From NCBI RefSeq assembly GCF_013284245.2, contig NZ_CP085876.1:582501-646500 (forward strand): 64,000 nucleotides of DNA, read 5' to 3'. Position 1 is the first letter of the stretch; the number at the start of each line of letters is the position of its first letter. The notes beneath the pieces were generated by a model. The model had not been told where the DNA came from and did no database searches. It saw only the letters and a program-made list of their open reading frames with translations. The DNA comes from Brevibacillus sp. DP1.3A. GTDB taxonomy: Bacteria; Bacillota; Bacilli; Brevibacillales; Brevibacillaceae. This document shows, piece by piece, positions 1-8,340 of the stretch. The position numbers and the translations under genes are program-made.

Positions 1-1
1 A

Positions 2-847
2 GCCCTATTACGGGCTTCTTCCTTTTTGCGGGAAAAAGGGACAAAAGATCCTTTGTTCGAAGCGGAGCTCATGATTCGTCATTGTCTCGACTGGGATCGG
101 ACGCGCTTTTTAATGGCAATGCCGGATTCAATCGATCCAAAAACATTGGTGAAGCTGGACGGACTGTGCGTGCGCCGGGCGAATAACGAGCCATTGCAAT
201 ACATGTTTGGCGAACAGGAGTTTTACGGGCGTCCTTTTACGGTGCGACCAGGTGTGTTGATCCCGAGACCGGAAACGGAAATACTGGTGGAGCGAGTGAT
301 GGCAGCTACTGCAAATCTCTGGCCTGAGCGGGAAGAACTAGCGGTGGTGGATATCGGAACAGGGAGCGGAGCCATCTGCATTACGCTCGCGTTAGAAAAA
401 CCGCAATGGCGCGTGACTACGGTGGACCTGTCTCCTGAGGCAACGGCAATCGCTAGGGAAAATGCAAGTCGTCTTGGTGCAGATGTCCGCTTTCTACAAG
501 GGGATTTGGTGCAACCGCTTTTGGAAGCAGGCGAAAAGGTAGACATTCTCGTGTCCAATCCACCATATATCCCGAGTCGCGATGTCGAGGAGCTGGACGA
601 TGAAGTGCGCGTACATGAACCTCGCTTGGCTTTGGATGGCGGCGAAGATGGTCTGGATTGCTATCATCGACTGTGTGAGGCGCTGCCGAATCTATTGAAA
701 GAAAGAGCGGTCGTAGCGTTTGAGGTAGGCATTTATCAGGCTGGAGATGTAGCAGAATTGATGAAAGCATCTGGTGTCATGGATGAGGTGGAGATTGTTC
801 CAGATTTGGCGGGGATCGAGCGAGTTGTTATCGGAGTGAGACGATAG
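2..847 (+). CDS. prmC: Release factor glutamine methyltransferase PrmC (5' end outside window)
   Basis: SAM-dependent N5-methyltransferase that modifies the GGQ glutamine of peptide chain release factors RF1 and RF2. The frame is open from the first bases of the window, and the residues before the first possible TTG start (position 26) already resemble the PrmC N-terminal helical domain, so the gene starts upstream; about 281 residues are visible. The SAM-binding loop VVDIGTGSGAICITLA (codons near 347-395) and the catalytic NPPY motif (near 556-567) are both present, which separates this family from general methyltransferases. prmC normally follows prfA, which should lie just left of the window. 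A terminator hairpin overlaps the stop codon, and spoIIR follows. Confidence 0.95.
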   Translation, partial: ALLRASSFLREKGTKDPLFEAELMIRHCLDWDRTRFLMAMPDSIDPKTLVKLDGLCVRRANNEPLQYMFGEQEFYGRPFTVRPGVLIPRPETEILVERVMAATANLWPEREELAVVDIGTGSGAICITLALEKPQWRVTTVDLSPEATAIARENASRLGADVRFLQGDLVQPLLEAGEKVDILVSNPPYIPSRDVEELDDEVRVHEPRLALDGGEDGLDCYHRLCEALPNLLKERAVVAFEVGIYQAGDVAELMKASGVMDEVEIVPDLAGIERVVIGVRR

Positions 848-870
848 CGCTGACTCGTCTCGCCTTTTTT
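836..870 (+). terminator. Rho-independent terminator of prmC
   Basis: A stem GAGACGA (838-844) pairs with TCGTCTC (855-861), with a partly paired extension, and is followed by a run of six T at 865-870. The left arm overlaps the end of prmC, so the stop codon lies within the hairpin. Confidence 0.7.
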
Positions 871-958
871 ATATAGGGAATGAATGTTTGAAATCGTGTG
901 AATCCGTCCATACTGATTGCTAAAGAGAGAAGATCAGTATAGAGGGAGACGGATAACG

Positions 959-1741
959 ATGAAACGGATGTTGTTAATGGCATTTAGCCTGTTTATGCTT
1001 ATGATGAGCTGGGAGGGGCAGCTTACTTCGGCCAATGTGTTGGATAATGGGCCGATCCCTCAAGAATCCGTTCGCTTGCGCATTATTGCGAACAGCGATT
1101 CTGTCCAAGATCAATGGTTAAAGCGCGAAGTCAGAGATGCGATTATCGCTCAAATGAATACGTGGGCGGACGATATCAAGACTTTGGAGGAAGCAGAGCA
1201 AGTCATTCAATCACAATTGCCCGTCCTTCAACAGGTCGTAGACAAGACGATCAAGGAACGCGGATTTTCGTACAAAGCTGTAGTGGATTTTGGCGAAGTC
1301 CCTTTTCCGACGAAGCTGTATGGCTCCTATGTGTATCCTGCGGGTAATTACCGAGCAGTCCGTGTACAAATTGGAGAGGCAAAAGGTCAAAACTGGTGGT
1401 GTGTCCTGTTCCCGCCGCTCTGCTTTATTGACATGTCCAATGGCGACGCTGTAAAAGCCGAGCCAACTCCAGAGCCTGAAGAATCTGAACAAACGACAGC
1501 AGCTGTATCCGAGGAAGAGGAAGACTTCGATCGATTTGAAAGAAAGCAAGTAGCGGTCGTACCCCTAGAAGAGAACGAAGTAGGGCTACATTCCGAATCA
1601 AATAAGGTGGACGCTGAGCAAACAGAAGTAGAGGTAGACGAGTCCGTAGAGGTAGAAAAAGTAGAAGAAGTAACTGCCTCTGCTCCTGAAGTAGAAGTGA
1701 GATTTTACTTATGGGAAAAAATCGAGAGCTGGCTCTCTTAA
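959..1741 (+). CDS. spoIIR: Stage II sporulation protein R
   Basis: Forespore-made secreted signal protein that triggers SpoIIGA-dependent processing of pro-sigma-E in the mother cell. The 260-residue product begins with a hydrophobic signal segment (MKRMLLMAFSLFMLMMSW) and contains the conserved core with RLRIIANSDSVQDQ near residues 39-52 and the WWCVLFPPLCF block near 145-155. The ATG at 959 is chosen over the upstream in-frame TTG/GTG options because AGGGAGAC lies 10 bases before it. After the core comes an unusual strongly acidic tail of about 90 residues rich in Glu and Val, not part of the SpoIIR core as I know it. Gene order prmC-spoIIR is the Bacillus arrangement. A sigma-F promoter is expected but I did not find a convincing match. 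Confidence 0.93.
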   Translation: MKRMLLMAFSLFMLMMSWEGQLTSANVLDNGPIPQESVRLRIIANSDSVQDQWLKREVRDAIIAQMNTWADDIKTLEEAEQVIQSQLPVLQQVVDKTIKERGFSYKAVVDFGEVPFPTKLYGSYVYPAGNYRAVRVQIGEAKGQNWWCVLFPPLCFIDMSNGDAVKAEPTPEPEESEQTTAAVSEEEEDFDRFERKQVAVVPLEENEVGLHSESNKVDAEQTEVEVDESVEVEKVEEVTASAPEVEVRFYLWEKIESWLS

Positions 1742-1752
1742 GCTGGACATAA

Positions 1753-1787
1753 AAAACGACACCCGCCATACGTGCAGGTGTCGTTTT
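1753..1787. terminator. Bidirectional terminator between spoIIR and the DUF3298-type gene
   Basis: A perfect 11-bp stem AAAACGACACC / GGTGTCGTTTT (1753-1763 with 1777-1787) has A-rich and T-rich flanks on both sides. It suits termination of the two convergent genes. Confidence 0.85.
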
Positions 1788-1799
1788 GAATTGCTACGA

Positions 1800-2606
1800 T
1801 TACTTTTTGAACAAAGCCTCACGAACCTCAGGCTTCAACAGACCTTGGTAACGATGAGCAGGGATCGAGAATTCTGGCATTCCTGCTGCATAAGCGGCAA
1901 TTTCGTATTGACCAAAATGAATGACCAGGTTGCCGTCATTAAAGGAGAAGCCTTGATCCTCTCTGATGCCTTCGAATGCATCGTAAGGGTTAAAGCCATC
2001 CGCCTCGGTCTTTGCTTTGATTTGTTGCGAAATGATTTGATTGAGAATGGTACGGTAGTCATAGCCAGGCTGGAACAGGTCAGCCAGCTTCAGCTCTTTT
2101 GCCTTGGCCTGATTATCGATGGTGTAATACGTAACATCCGTCATGCCATGTGCTCCGCCCGTATAAATGTATGTTTGTACGGAGAAAGAAACGAGTTTCC
2201 CAGCATTGTGTACCTCATAGGAGATGTCGAGTGCGTGAGGGCGTGGCTCCCATCCGTGTTTTTTCGCTTCTGCCGCATCTTCTTTGCCGGCTTTTTGTCC
2301 TTCCGCCAAGCCTGTTTGCGCTTCTTTCAGCAGAGTAGCGTTTAGTTTTGCTTCAAAAGCTTTATCCTTCATCCCGCTAATCACTGGGATGGATACTTTA
2401 CCTTGAAATTCTTTCGTATCGACCGTAATGGTTTTTGGTGTGAACACGACACTGTTAGCTTGTGGCTTTGGCGCTTGTACAGCAGGCTTTGTGGAGGCTG
2501 CAGGTGAAGCAGGTGAAGCAGGTGCTGCAAATACTGGAGCAGCGACGGCTGTTACCAATACAGCTGTGCCAAGCAGGCTGGAAGCTAAGGATTTAAAAGA
2601 TGACAT
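1800..2606 (-). CDS. Secreted DUF3298/DUF4163-type protein (RsiV-like fold)
   Basis: Predicted exported protein of 268 residues. It starts with a signal peptide ending VAAPVFA, followed by a short Ala/Pro-rich linker and a globular domain. The HDISYEV-like strand, the SVQTYIYTGGAHGMTDVTYY segment and the LADLFQPGYDYRTILNQII block are typical of the DUF4163-DUF3298 pair found in RsiV and related lysozyme-binding or stand-alone secreted proteins. No anti-sigma transmembrane domain is present, so I do not assign RsiV function. The ATG at 2606 is preferred to the GTG at 2615 because GAAAGGA (2618-2624) lies 11 bases from the ATG but only 2 from the GTG. It replaces ywlB-type neighbours upstream of ywlC and is divergently transcribed from it. 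Confidence 0.8.
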   Translation of the reverse strand: MSSFKSLASSLLGTAVLVTAVAAPVFAAPASPASPAASTKPAVQAPKPQANSVVFTPKTITVDTKEFQGKVSIPVISGMKDKAFEAKLNATLLKEAQTGLAEGQKAGKEDAAEAKKHGWEPRPHALDISYEVHNAGKLVSFSVQTYIYTGGAHGMTDVTYYTIDNQAKAKELKLADLFQPGYDYRTILNQIISQQIKAKTEADGFNPYDAFEGIREDQGFSFNDGNLVIHFGQYEIAAYAAGMPEFSIPAHRYQGLLKPEVREALFKK

Positions 2607-2712
2607 ATCATTCACGGTCCTTTCGATAAAGGGAAAGTTATTGTTTTGTTTTCGTGTTCATTCTACTACAAGGCAAAGACGGATGAAGTTAAAAAAAGGT
2701 AACAATCTTCTC

Positions 2713-2919
2713 TTTTCCACGCTGTTCAGAAAAGTTATTCACAAGTTACCCACAGCCTGTTGAAAACTTTTTAGTGCACATCTATACTTAAGGCACTCCT
2801 TACAAAGAAACGAGCTAGAGAAAGGATTTTTTAACGATGGAAATGAATTTTGTGACAAAAGTCTGGTCTGTGGATAACGATGTGGAAAATCAGCATAGTT
2901 GTGCACAGATTGTGGATGC
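2713..2919. promoter_or_regulatory. Cluster of DnaA-box-like 9-mers around the ywlC start
   Basis: The consensus TTATCCACA or its complement occurs exactly once (TGTGGATAA, 2869-2877). It occurs with one mismatch at 2735-2743 (TTATTCACA), 2746-2754 (TTACCCACA) and 2881-2889 (TGTGGAAAA), and with two mismatches at 2713-2721, 2758-2766, 2899-2907 and 2911-2919. A further one-mismatch copy, TTGTCCACA, is at 3083-3091. Boxes before the gene face one way and those in the gene mostly face the other. From memory, the ywlC upstream region of B. subtilis is one of the few DnaA-binding clusters outside oriC, which supports a real DnaA site here. Confidence 0.6.
2760..2788 (+). promoter_or_regulatory. 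Sigma-A promoter of ywlC
   Basis: TTGAAA at 2760-2765 and TATACT at 2783-2788 are separated by exactly 17 bp. The predicted start of transcription near 2795 gives a leader of about 40 bases. It sits inside the DnaA-box-like cluster, so DnaA could influence this promoter. Confidence 0.7.
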
Positions 2920-3916
2920 GGCCCGTTTTCTTCGAGAAGGGGAAGTTGTCGCGTTTCCCACAGAGACGGTTTACGGCTTGGGAGCGAATGCATTATCAGA
3001 TGAAGCAGTGGAAAAAATATTTACAGCAAAAGGCAGACCCAGCGATAATCCGCTGATTGTACATATTGGAGCGTGGGACCAGTTGTCCACAGTAGCAAGT
3101 GAGGTTCCGGAGAAAGGGAAAAAGCTGATGGAGGCGTTTTGGCCTGGACCCTTGACGGTGATTTTGCCAAAAACGGATCAGGTAGCTTCGCTGGTAACGG
3201 CAGGATTGGATTCAGTCGGGGTTCGCATGCCTGATCATCCGATTGCCTTGGCTTTGATCAAGGAAGCGGGGGTACCGATTGCAGCTCCGAGCGCCAATCG
3301 TTCTGGACGTCCGAGTCCAACGACCGCGGCGCATGTATTGGCTGACTTGGATGGACGCGTAGCAGGAGTAGTCGATGGTGGGGCAACAGGTGTTGGGGTA
3401 GAGTCTACTGTTATTGATGTGACGCAGGACCCGCCCATGATTCTACGCCCAGGCGGCATCACACGGGAGCAAATGGAACCAGTGATTGGCTACGTGGAGC
3501 TCGATCCATCTTTTCAAGTGGGAGCAGCCGAGGCACCGCGCTCTCCAGGGATGAAATATACGCATTACGCTCCTGAAGGAGAAATGTGGTTAGTATCAGG
3601 AGAGAGTGAAAAAGTTCGGGCGAAAATGGAAGACATGCTGCAACAGGCGAAGCAGCACAGTCAAAAAACGGGTGTGCTGGCAACGGAAGAAACAGCTCCG
3701 TTTTGGCAAAGCCACGCGGCGGCAGATGTTGTTCTTGTAGTCGGATCACAAGCAGATCTGGAAGTGGTTGCCCAACAGCTTTATGCTGTGCTGCGAGAAT
3801 TCGACGATCAAGCAGTACAGTATATTGTCGGTGAGACTTTCCCGCGAAACGGGTTGGGTATGGCCGTGATGAATCGCTTGGAAAAGGCTGCTGGAGGCCG
3901 AGTCTTGTCCGTGTAA
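2837..3916 (+). CDS. ywlC: L-threonylcarbamoyladenylate synthase (Sua5/YwlC)
   Basis: Makes threonylcarbamoyl-AMP from threonine, bicarbonate and ATP, the first step of t6A37 modification of ANN-decoding tRNAs. The 359-residue length is that of the two-domain Sua5 type. The YrdC domain (about residues 25-215) includes VVAFPTETVYGLGANA, KGRPSDNPLIVHI and the PSANRSGRPSPT loop. The C-terminal Sua5 domain follows the linker with SPGMKYTHYAPEG. The ATG at 2837 is preceded by GAGAAAGGA, and the N-terminus matches B. subtilis YwlC in extent. The N-terminal codons contain an exact DnaA box. mntP and ywlE follow closely and probably belong to the same transcript. Confidence 0.95.
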   Translation: MEMNFVTKVWSVDNDVENQHSCAQIVDAARFLREGEVVAFPTETVYGLGANALSDEAVEKIFTAKGRPSDNPLIVHIGAWDQLSTVASEVPEKGKKLMEAFWPGPLTVILPKTDQVASLVTAGLDSVGVRMPDHPIALALIKEAGVPIAAPSANRSGRPSPTTAAHVLADLDGRVAGVVDGGATGVGVESTVIDVTQDPPMILRPGGITREQMEPVIGYVELDPSFQVGAAEAPRSPGMKYTHYAPEGEMWLVSGESEKVRAKMEDMLQQAKQHSQKTGVLATEETAPFWQSHAAADVVLVVGSQADLEVVAQQLYAVLREFDDQAVQYIVGETFPRNGLGMAVMNRLEKAAGGRVLSV

Positions 3917-3972
3917 ACCTGTCCTAAACTCCCCCTTGTCCGCATAAGGTGAAGAGACGGGAGGGGAGCTGC

Positions 3973-4533
3973 TTGGACCAGGTGTTATTCCAATGGGGGC
4001 AATTTTTGACGTTGCTCATTATTGCTTTCGCCTTAAGTATGGATGCCTTTTCGTTGGGAATTGGCGTAGGAATGGTCGGGATTCGGTTACGAGAGATTAT
4101 CAAAGTAAGTATCACCATCGGACTGTTTCATATTATGATGCCGATCATCGGGATTGTCGTTGGAGCGTACTTGTCCGATTTGGTTGGAGATATAGCCGTA
4201 TTTATTGGCGGCGGTGTCCTGATGATCATCGGCTTGCATATGCTATGGAATGGCTTCGTTCAAGGGGATCAAAAAAGTGTATTGAAGACAAAAGGTTTCG
4301 GACTGATGCTCTTTGCTTTAAGTGTCAGCCTGGATGCTTTCACCGTCGGTTTCTCGTTCGGCTTGATCGAGGTCAATAGAATTTTGGCCATCTCCCTTTT
4401 TGGAATAATGGGTGCCACCATGTCCTACTTCGGTTTATTGTTAGGCAGGAGTGTGGGAGGGTGGCTTGGGGATTATAGCGAATTAGTAGGTGGACTTATT
4501 TTGTTTGGTTTTGGGTTAAAATTTATGATATAA
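3973..4533 (+). CDS. mntP: Manganese efflux pump MntP (YwlD)
   Basis: Predicted integral membrane Mn(II) exporter of about 186 residues with six transmembrane helices arranged as an internal duplication. The two metal-site repeats read SMDAFSLGIGVG in the first half and SLDAFTVGFSFG in the second, the signature of the MntP/YtaF family. The TTG at 3973 is chosen because GGGAGGGGAG ends five bases upstream; the GTG at 3949 has no ribosome site. It lies between ywlC and ywlE as in B. subtilis. Some MntP genes are controlled by a yybP-ykoY riboswitch, but the 56-base gap after ywlC is too short to hold one. Confidence 0.88.
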   Translation: MDQVLFQWGQFLTLLIIAFALSMDAFSLGIGVGMVGIRLREIIKVSITIGLFHIMMPIIGIVVGAYLSDLVGDIAVFIGGGVLMIIGLHMLWNGFVQGDQKSVLKTKGFGLMLFALSVSLDAFTVGFSFGLIEVNRILAISLFGIMGATMSYFGLLLGRSVGGWLGDYSELVGGLILFGFGLKFMI

Positions 4534-4565
4534 CCGACTAATTAATAGGAGAGGAGGAACGATAC

Positions 4566-5036
4566 GTGAAACGGATACTTTTCGTCTGTACAGGAAATAC
4601 GTGCCGAAGCCCAATGGCAGAAGCGATGTTCCGTTCGAAGACAGACGGGCAGGGACTTGAGATACGCTCAGCTGGCGTGGCGGCATTTGCCGGTCAGGAT
4701 GCCTCCTTGCACGCCAAACAAGTATTAGAAGAACGAGGAATTGCCCACGACCATAAATCCAGCAAGGTAGACGAAGGGTTGATTGAATGGTCTGATGTCA
4801 TTTTGACGATGACGCACGGTCACAAGCGCGCGATCTTGACGTATTTCCCCTCAGCGGCTGAAAAGGTGCATACCCTGCAGGAGTTCGTAGGGGTAGAAGG
4901 TTTTAGTGATATTGCTGATCCGTATGGGGGATCACTGATGGATTATCGCAGGTGTGCCGAAGAAATCGAAGAGTCACTGGAGAGGCTCTCCATGATGCTC
5001 AAGGACCCAGGTCTTCGTAAATCAGCGGATGAATAG
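4566..5036 (+). CDS. ywlE: Protein-arginine phosphatase YwlE (low-molecular-weight phosphatase family)
   Basis: Dephosphorylates phosphoarginine in proteins and counteracts the McsB arginine kinase in protein quality control and stress. The 156-residue product begins almost directly with the P-loop CTGNTCRS (Cys8 nucleophile, Arg14), and the general acid Asp is in DIADPYGGS near residue 116. A Thr in the GNT position of the loop is the known specificity mark for arginine phosphatases over tyrosine phosphatases, so I prefer this to a generic LMW-PTP call. It starts with GTG after AGGAGAGGAGG. It ends the ywlC-mntP-ywlE group. Confidence 0.93.
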   Translation: MKRILFVCTGNTCRSPMAEAMFRSKTDGQGLEIRSAGVAAFAGQDASLHAKQVLEERGIAHDHKSSKVDEGLIEWSDVILTMTHGHKRAILTYFPSAAEKVHTLQEFVGVEGFSDIADPYGGSLMDYRRCAEEIEESLERLSMMLKDPGLRKSADE

Positions 5037-5176
5037 GGTGCTGGTGTATAGCCAGGGCCTTGTTTTTTGTGAGAGTACGAACGATTTTTTAGTGATTTGA
5101 TAAAAATGTTCACTTTTTACTTGTTGTTTTTTGATGTATACTAGACAAAGATTATGAGACAAGCGAGGGATGACAG

Positions 5177-5632
5177 ATGAAAGTAGCACTTGCTGCTGAT
5201 CACGGTGGATACAAGCTAAAAGAGGAGATCAAGACTCTGCTGGCCTCCATGAACATCCAGACGGAAGACTTCGGCTGCACCTGCGAGGAATCGGTTGATT
5301 ATCCCGATTATGCTTTGCCAGTAGCGGAAAAGGTGGCAGCTGGGGAGTTTGATCGAGGCATTCTCGTTTGCGGAACAGGTATCGGTATGTCGATCGCAGC
5401 CAACAAGGTTCCAGGCATCCGTTGTGCACTTGTGCATGATACGTTTTCTGCACGCGCTACCCGTGAGCATAACAACACCAATGTGTTGGCGATGGGTGAG
5501 CGGGTCATTGGACCGGGTCTTGCGCTTGATATCGTGAAAATTTGGTTGGAAACAGAGTTTCAAGGTGGTCGTCACGAGCGCCGTGTGGAAAAGATTTCCC
5601 AAATTGAAGCGAAGCATGCGGGAGTGAAGTAA
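5177..5632 (+). CDS. rpiB: Ribose-5-phosphate isomerase B
   Basis: Interconverts ribose-5-phosphate and ribulose-5-phosphate in the pentose phosphate pathway. The 151-residue product shows the RpiB/LacAB fold signatures: ADHGGYKLKE near the N-terminus, the phosphate- and substrate-binding loop CGTGIGMSIAANK (Cys about residue 66) and the REHNNTNVLAMG segment. The start ATG has GAGGGATGACAG upstream. A TATACT hexamer at 5137-5142 may be its -10 box, but the matching -35 is poor. The stop codon abuts the GTG of the next gene, indicating co-transcription with ywlG and perhaps glyA. Confidence 0.95.
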   Translation: MKVALAADHGGYKLKEEIKTLLASMNIQTEDFGCTCEESVDYPDYALPVAEKVAAGEFDRGILVCGTGIGMSIAANKVPGIRCALVHDTFSARATREHNNTNVLAMGERVIGPGLALDIVKIWLETEFQGGRHERRVEKISQIEAKHAGVK

Positions 5633-6202
5633 GTGGATTTATCCGCTATCGAAAAACAAATCAGTGACATTGTCGAAGAAGTAGCCGATATGGCAGAGCT
5701 GAAAGCTGGACAACTCATGGTGATTGGGTGTAGTACCAGCGAGGTGCTCGGGGAGCATATCGGTAAAGCTGGCAGCCAAGATGTAGCGAAAGCTCTGTAT
5801 CGTGGGATTCAATCTGTTGTAGAGAAGCGCGGCCTTGCTGTTGCCTTTCAATGTTGTGAACATTTGAACAGGGCTCTGGTCGTCGAGCATGATGTTGCAT
5901 TACGATACGGACTGGAAGAAGTCTCGGTTGTTCCCGTTCCGACTGCTGGTGGCTCTATGGCTGCGCATGCATTTACTCAGTTCACGGATGCAGTCGTTGT
6001 GGAGCATATTCGCGCGCAAGCAGGCATTGATATCGGCCATACGCTAATCGGCATGCATCTGAAGCATGTGGCAGTACCGGTGCGTCCGACACAGCGTCTC
6101 GTTGGACAAGCCCATGTTACGGCAGCGCGTACGCGCGCCAAGCTGATTGGCGGACCGCGTGCCGTGTATGAGAAGACACCACCGAATGAAAGCTGCACGT
6201 AA
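5633..6202 (+). CDS. ywlG: UPF0340 (DUF436) family protein YwlG
   Basis: Conserved Firmicutes protein of unknown biochemical function, 189 residues. Family marks are the GQLMVIGCSTSEVLGEHIGK segment near residues 26-45, the FQCCEHLNRALVVE motif with paired cysteines near 80, and PVPTAGGSMA. It starts with GTG immediately after the rpiB stop, so its translation is probably coupled to rpiB, and its ribosome site GGAGTGAAG lies inside the end of rpiB. It stands between rpiB and glyA exactly as in B. subtilis. Confidence 0.9.
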   Translation: MDLSAIEKQISDIVEEVADMAELKAGQLMVIGCSTSEVLGEHIGKAGSQDVAKALYRGIQSVVEKRGLAVAFQCCEHLNRALVVEHDVALRYGLEEVSVVPVPTAGGSMAAHAFTQFTDAVVVEHIRAQAGIDIGHTLIGMHLKHVAVPVRPTQRLVGQAHVTAARTRAKLIGGPRAVYEKTPPNESCT

Positions 6203-6260
6203 AAAGAATGTGGGACAAGCCCACTTTATGATCACGAACTTTTAAGGAGGAGAAACTATT

Positions 6261-7511
6261 ATGCTAGATTTTTTGCGTAATCAAGACCCACAGGTGATGG
6301 AAGCCATTCAACTGGAGCTCGGAAGACAACGCGACAAGATTGAGCTGATTGCTTCTGAAAACTTCGTAAGCCGCGCAGTTATGGAAGCAATGGGAACCGT
6401 TTTGACGAACAAATACGCAGAAGGATATCCAGGCCGCCGCTATTACGGTGGTTGCGAGTATGTGGATATCGTGGAAAACATCGCGCGCGACCGCGTAAAA
6501 GAAATTTTTGGCGCAGAGCATGCAAACGTACAACCACACTCCGGTGCTCAGGCGAACATGGCTGTATACTTCACAATTCTTCAGCCAGGCGACACTGTAC
6601 TGGGAATGAATCTGTCCCACGGTGGTCACTTGACGCATGGTAGTGCAGTAAACTTCTCCGGTACTCTGTACAATTTCGTTGATTATGGTGTAGACGAAGA
6701 TACTCACCTGATTAACTATGAAGTTGTTCGTGCAAAAGCATTGGAGCACAAGCCAAAACTGATCGTTTGTGGTGCGAGTGCGTATCCGCGTACGATTGAT
6801 TTTGCTAAGTTCCGTGAGATCGCGGATGAAGTGGGCGCGTACTTCATGGTGGACATGGCGCACATCGCTGGTCTGGTTGCGGCAGGTCTGCATCCAAACC
6901 CAGTACCACACGCGCATTTCGTTACTTCTACGACGCACAAGACTCTGCGTGGACCACGTGGTGGTTTGATTTTGTGCAAGGAAGAGTTCGCGAAAGGCAT
7001 CGACAAATCCGTGTTCCCAGGCGTTCAAGGTGGTCCGTTGATGCACGTGATCGCAGCAAAAGCGGTTGCTTTCGGCGAAAACCTGCAACCAGAGTTCAAG
7101 GATTACGCAGCTCGCATCATCAAGAATGCGCGTGCATTTGCGGAAAGCTTGACTGCTGAAGGTCTGACGCTTGTTTCCGGCGGAACGGATAACCACCTCG
7201 TATTGATTGATGTGAGCAAAATCGGCCTGACAGGTAAAGTGGCTGAGCATCTGTTGGACGAAGTAAGCATTACCACGAACAAAAATACCATTCCTTACGA
7301 TACACAAAGTCCGTTTGTTACAAGCGGTGTGCGCATGGGTACGCCAGCAGTAACAAGCCGCGGTTTTGATGAGGAAGCGATGAAGGAAGTAGCGGCGATT
7401 ATCGCTCTGACATTGAAAAATCCAGAGGATGCTGCGAAGCACGAAGAAGCACGTCAACGTGTGGCAGCTTTGTGCCAACGTTTCCCTATGTACGAAGGCT
7501 TGAATATCTAA
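6261..7511 (+). CDS. glyA: Serine hydroxymethyltransferase
   Basis: PLP enzyme converting serine and tetrahydrofolate to glycine and 5,10-methylene-tetrahydrofolate, the main one-carbon source. It has 416 residues, the normal bacterial length. Visible signatures include [34 protein letters not shown] and the PLP-lysine motif [15 protein letters not shown] strong AAGGAGGAG lies 9 bases before the ATG. Codon use avoids TTA, CTA and TCA, leaving a 404-codon open frame on the opposite strand that is only a shadow. A terminator follows the stop codon. Confidence 0.98.
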   Translation: MLDFLRNQDPQVMEAIQLELGRQRDKIELIASENFVSRAVMEAMGTVLTNKYAEGYPGRRYYGGCEYVDIVENIARDRVKEIFGAEHANVQPHSGAQANMAVYFTILQPGDTVLGMNLSHGGHLTHGSAVNFSGTLYNFVDYGVDEDTHLINYEVVRAKALEHKPKLIVCGASAYPRTIDFAKFREIADEVGAYFMVDMAHIAGLVAAGLHPNPVPHAHFVTSTTHKTLRGPRGGLILCKEEFAKGIDKSVFPGVQGGPLMHVIAAKAVAFGENLQPEFKDYAARIIKNARAFAESLTAEGLTLVSGGTDNHLVLIDVSKIGLTGKVAEHLLDEVSITTNKNTIPYDTQSPFVTSGVRMGTPAVTSRGFDEEAMKEVAAIIALTLKNPEDAAKHEEARQRVAALCQRFPMYEGLNI

Positions 7512-7525
7512 TCAAGGCAACGAGA

Positions 7526-7568
7526 AGCAGACCCAGTGGAAATTTTCCTATACGGGTCTGCTTTTTTT
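7526..7568 (+). terminator. Terminator of glyA
   Basis: GCAGACCC (7527-7534) pairs with GGGTCTGC (7554-7561), with one more A-T pair outside, followed by seven T. Confidence 0.85.
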
Positions 7569-7626
7569 CCACTTCCCGGCAGTTGATAGGGATCGAGGAC
7601 GCGAAAAAGTACGAAGATTAGGCAAA

Positions 7627-7655
7627 TTGACGGAGCCACTCTCACCAGCTATTAT
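7627..7655 (+). promoter_or_regulatory. Sigma-A promoter of upp
   Basis: TTGACG (7627-7632) and TATTAT (7650-7655) are spaced by 17 bp, giving a leader of about 30 bases to the upp ATG. Confidence 0.75.
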
Positions 7656-7692
7656 AGAAAGGATGTATTGATAGGGAAACGGAGGAAATGAC

Positions 7693-8322
7693 ATGAGCCG
7701 TGTATATGTGTTTGACCATCCGCTGATTCAGCATAAAGTTACGTATATTCGTGACAAGAATACAGGGACCAAGGAATTTCGCGAACTGGTAGATGAAGTG
7801 ACTACTCTGATGGGCTATGAAATTACCCGTGATATGCCTTTGGAGCAGACCACCATCGAAACACCAGTGGCTACCTGTCAGTCGAATGTAATTGCTGGTA
7901 AAAAAGTAGGGTTGGTACCGATTCTGCGTGCTGGTCTTGGTATGGTTGATGGCCTGATGAGGCTGATTCCTGCTGCCAAAGTAGGACACGTAGGTCTTTA
8001 CCGTGATCCGGAAACCCTGCAGCCTGTTGAGTATTATGTGAAGCTGCCATCCGATGTTGCTGAGCGTGAGTTGATCGTAACTGACCCAATGCTGGCGACT
8101 GGTGGTTCTGCTGTTGCCGCTCTTACTGCTTTGAAAAAACGTGGAGCAAAAAACTTGAAACTGATGTGCCTCATCGCTGCTCCAGAAGGTATTAAGCTGG
8201 TTCAGGACGAGCATCCTGATGTAGATATTTACGTAGCGGCTGTTGATGAATATTTAAACGACCATGGATACATCGTGCCAGGCTTGGGCGATGCGGGTGA
8301 CCGCTTGTACGGCACGAAGTAG
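7693..8322 (+). CDS. upp: Uracil phosphoribosyltransferase
   Basis: Pyrimidine salvage enzyme converting uracil and PRPP to UMP. The 209-residue length and the motifs are those of the bacterial Upp family: [14 protein letters not shown] near residue 75, the PRPP-binding loop [13 protein letters not shown] near 127-139, and the C-terminal uracil-binding segment [12 protein letters not shown]. The start has a GGAGG-type site in GAAACGGAGGAAATGAC. The epimerase gene follows after 18 bases, as upp and the 2-epimerase gene do in several Bacilli, so both are probably transcribed from the promoter at 7627. Confidence 0.97.
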   Translation: MSRVYVFDHPLIQHKVTYIRDKNTGTKEFRELVDEVTTLMGYEITRDMPLEQTTIETPVATCQSNVIAGKKVGLVPILRAGLGMVDGLMRLIPAAKVGHVGLYRDPETLQPVEYYVKLPSDVAERELIVTDPMLATGGSAVAALTALKKRGAKNLKLMCLIAAPEGIKLVQDEHPDVDIYVAAVDEYLNDHGYIVPGLGDAGDRLYGTK

Positions 8323-8340
8323 TCGGAGAGGGAAAAACGG

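Noticed and set aside
1791-2345. 184-codon plus-strand frame opposite the DUF3298-type gene
   Set aside because: The minus-strand reading has a signal peptide, ribosome site and family motifs; the plus-strand one has none.
5035-5068. Terminator after ywlE
   Set aside because: CTGG/CCAG gives only a short stem before TTGTTTTTT; too weak to call.
5109-5142. Sigma-A promoter for rpiB
   Set aside because: TATACT at 5137-5142 is good, but no acceptable -35 lies 16-18 bp upstream. Not listed as a feature.
6264-7478. 404-codon minus-strand frame opposite glyA
   Set aside because: In register with the glyA codons and explained by absence of TTA, CTA and TCA. No ribosome site or protein features.
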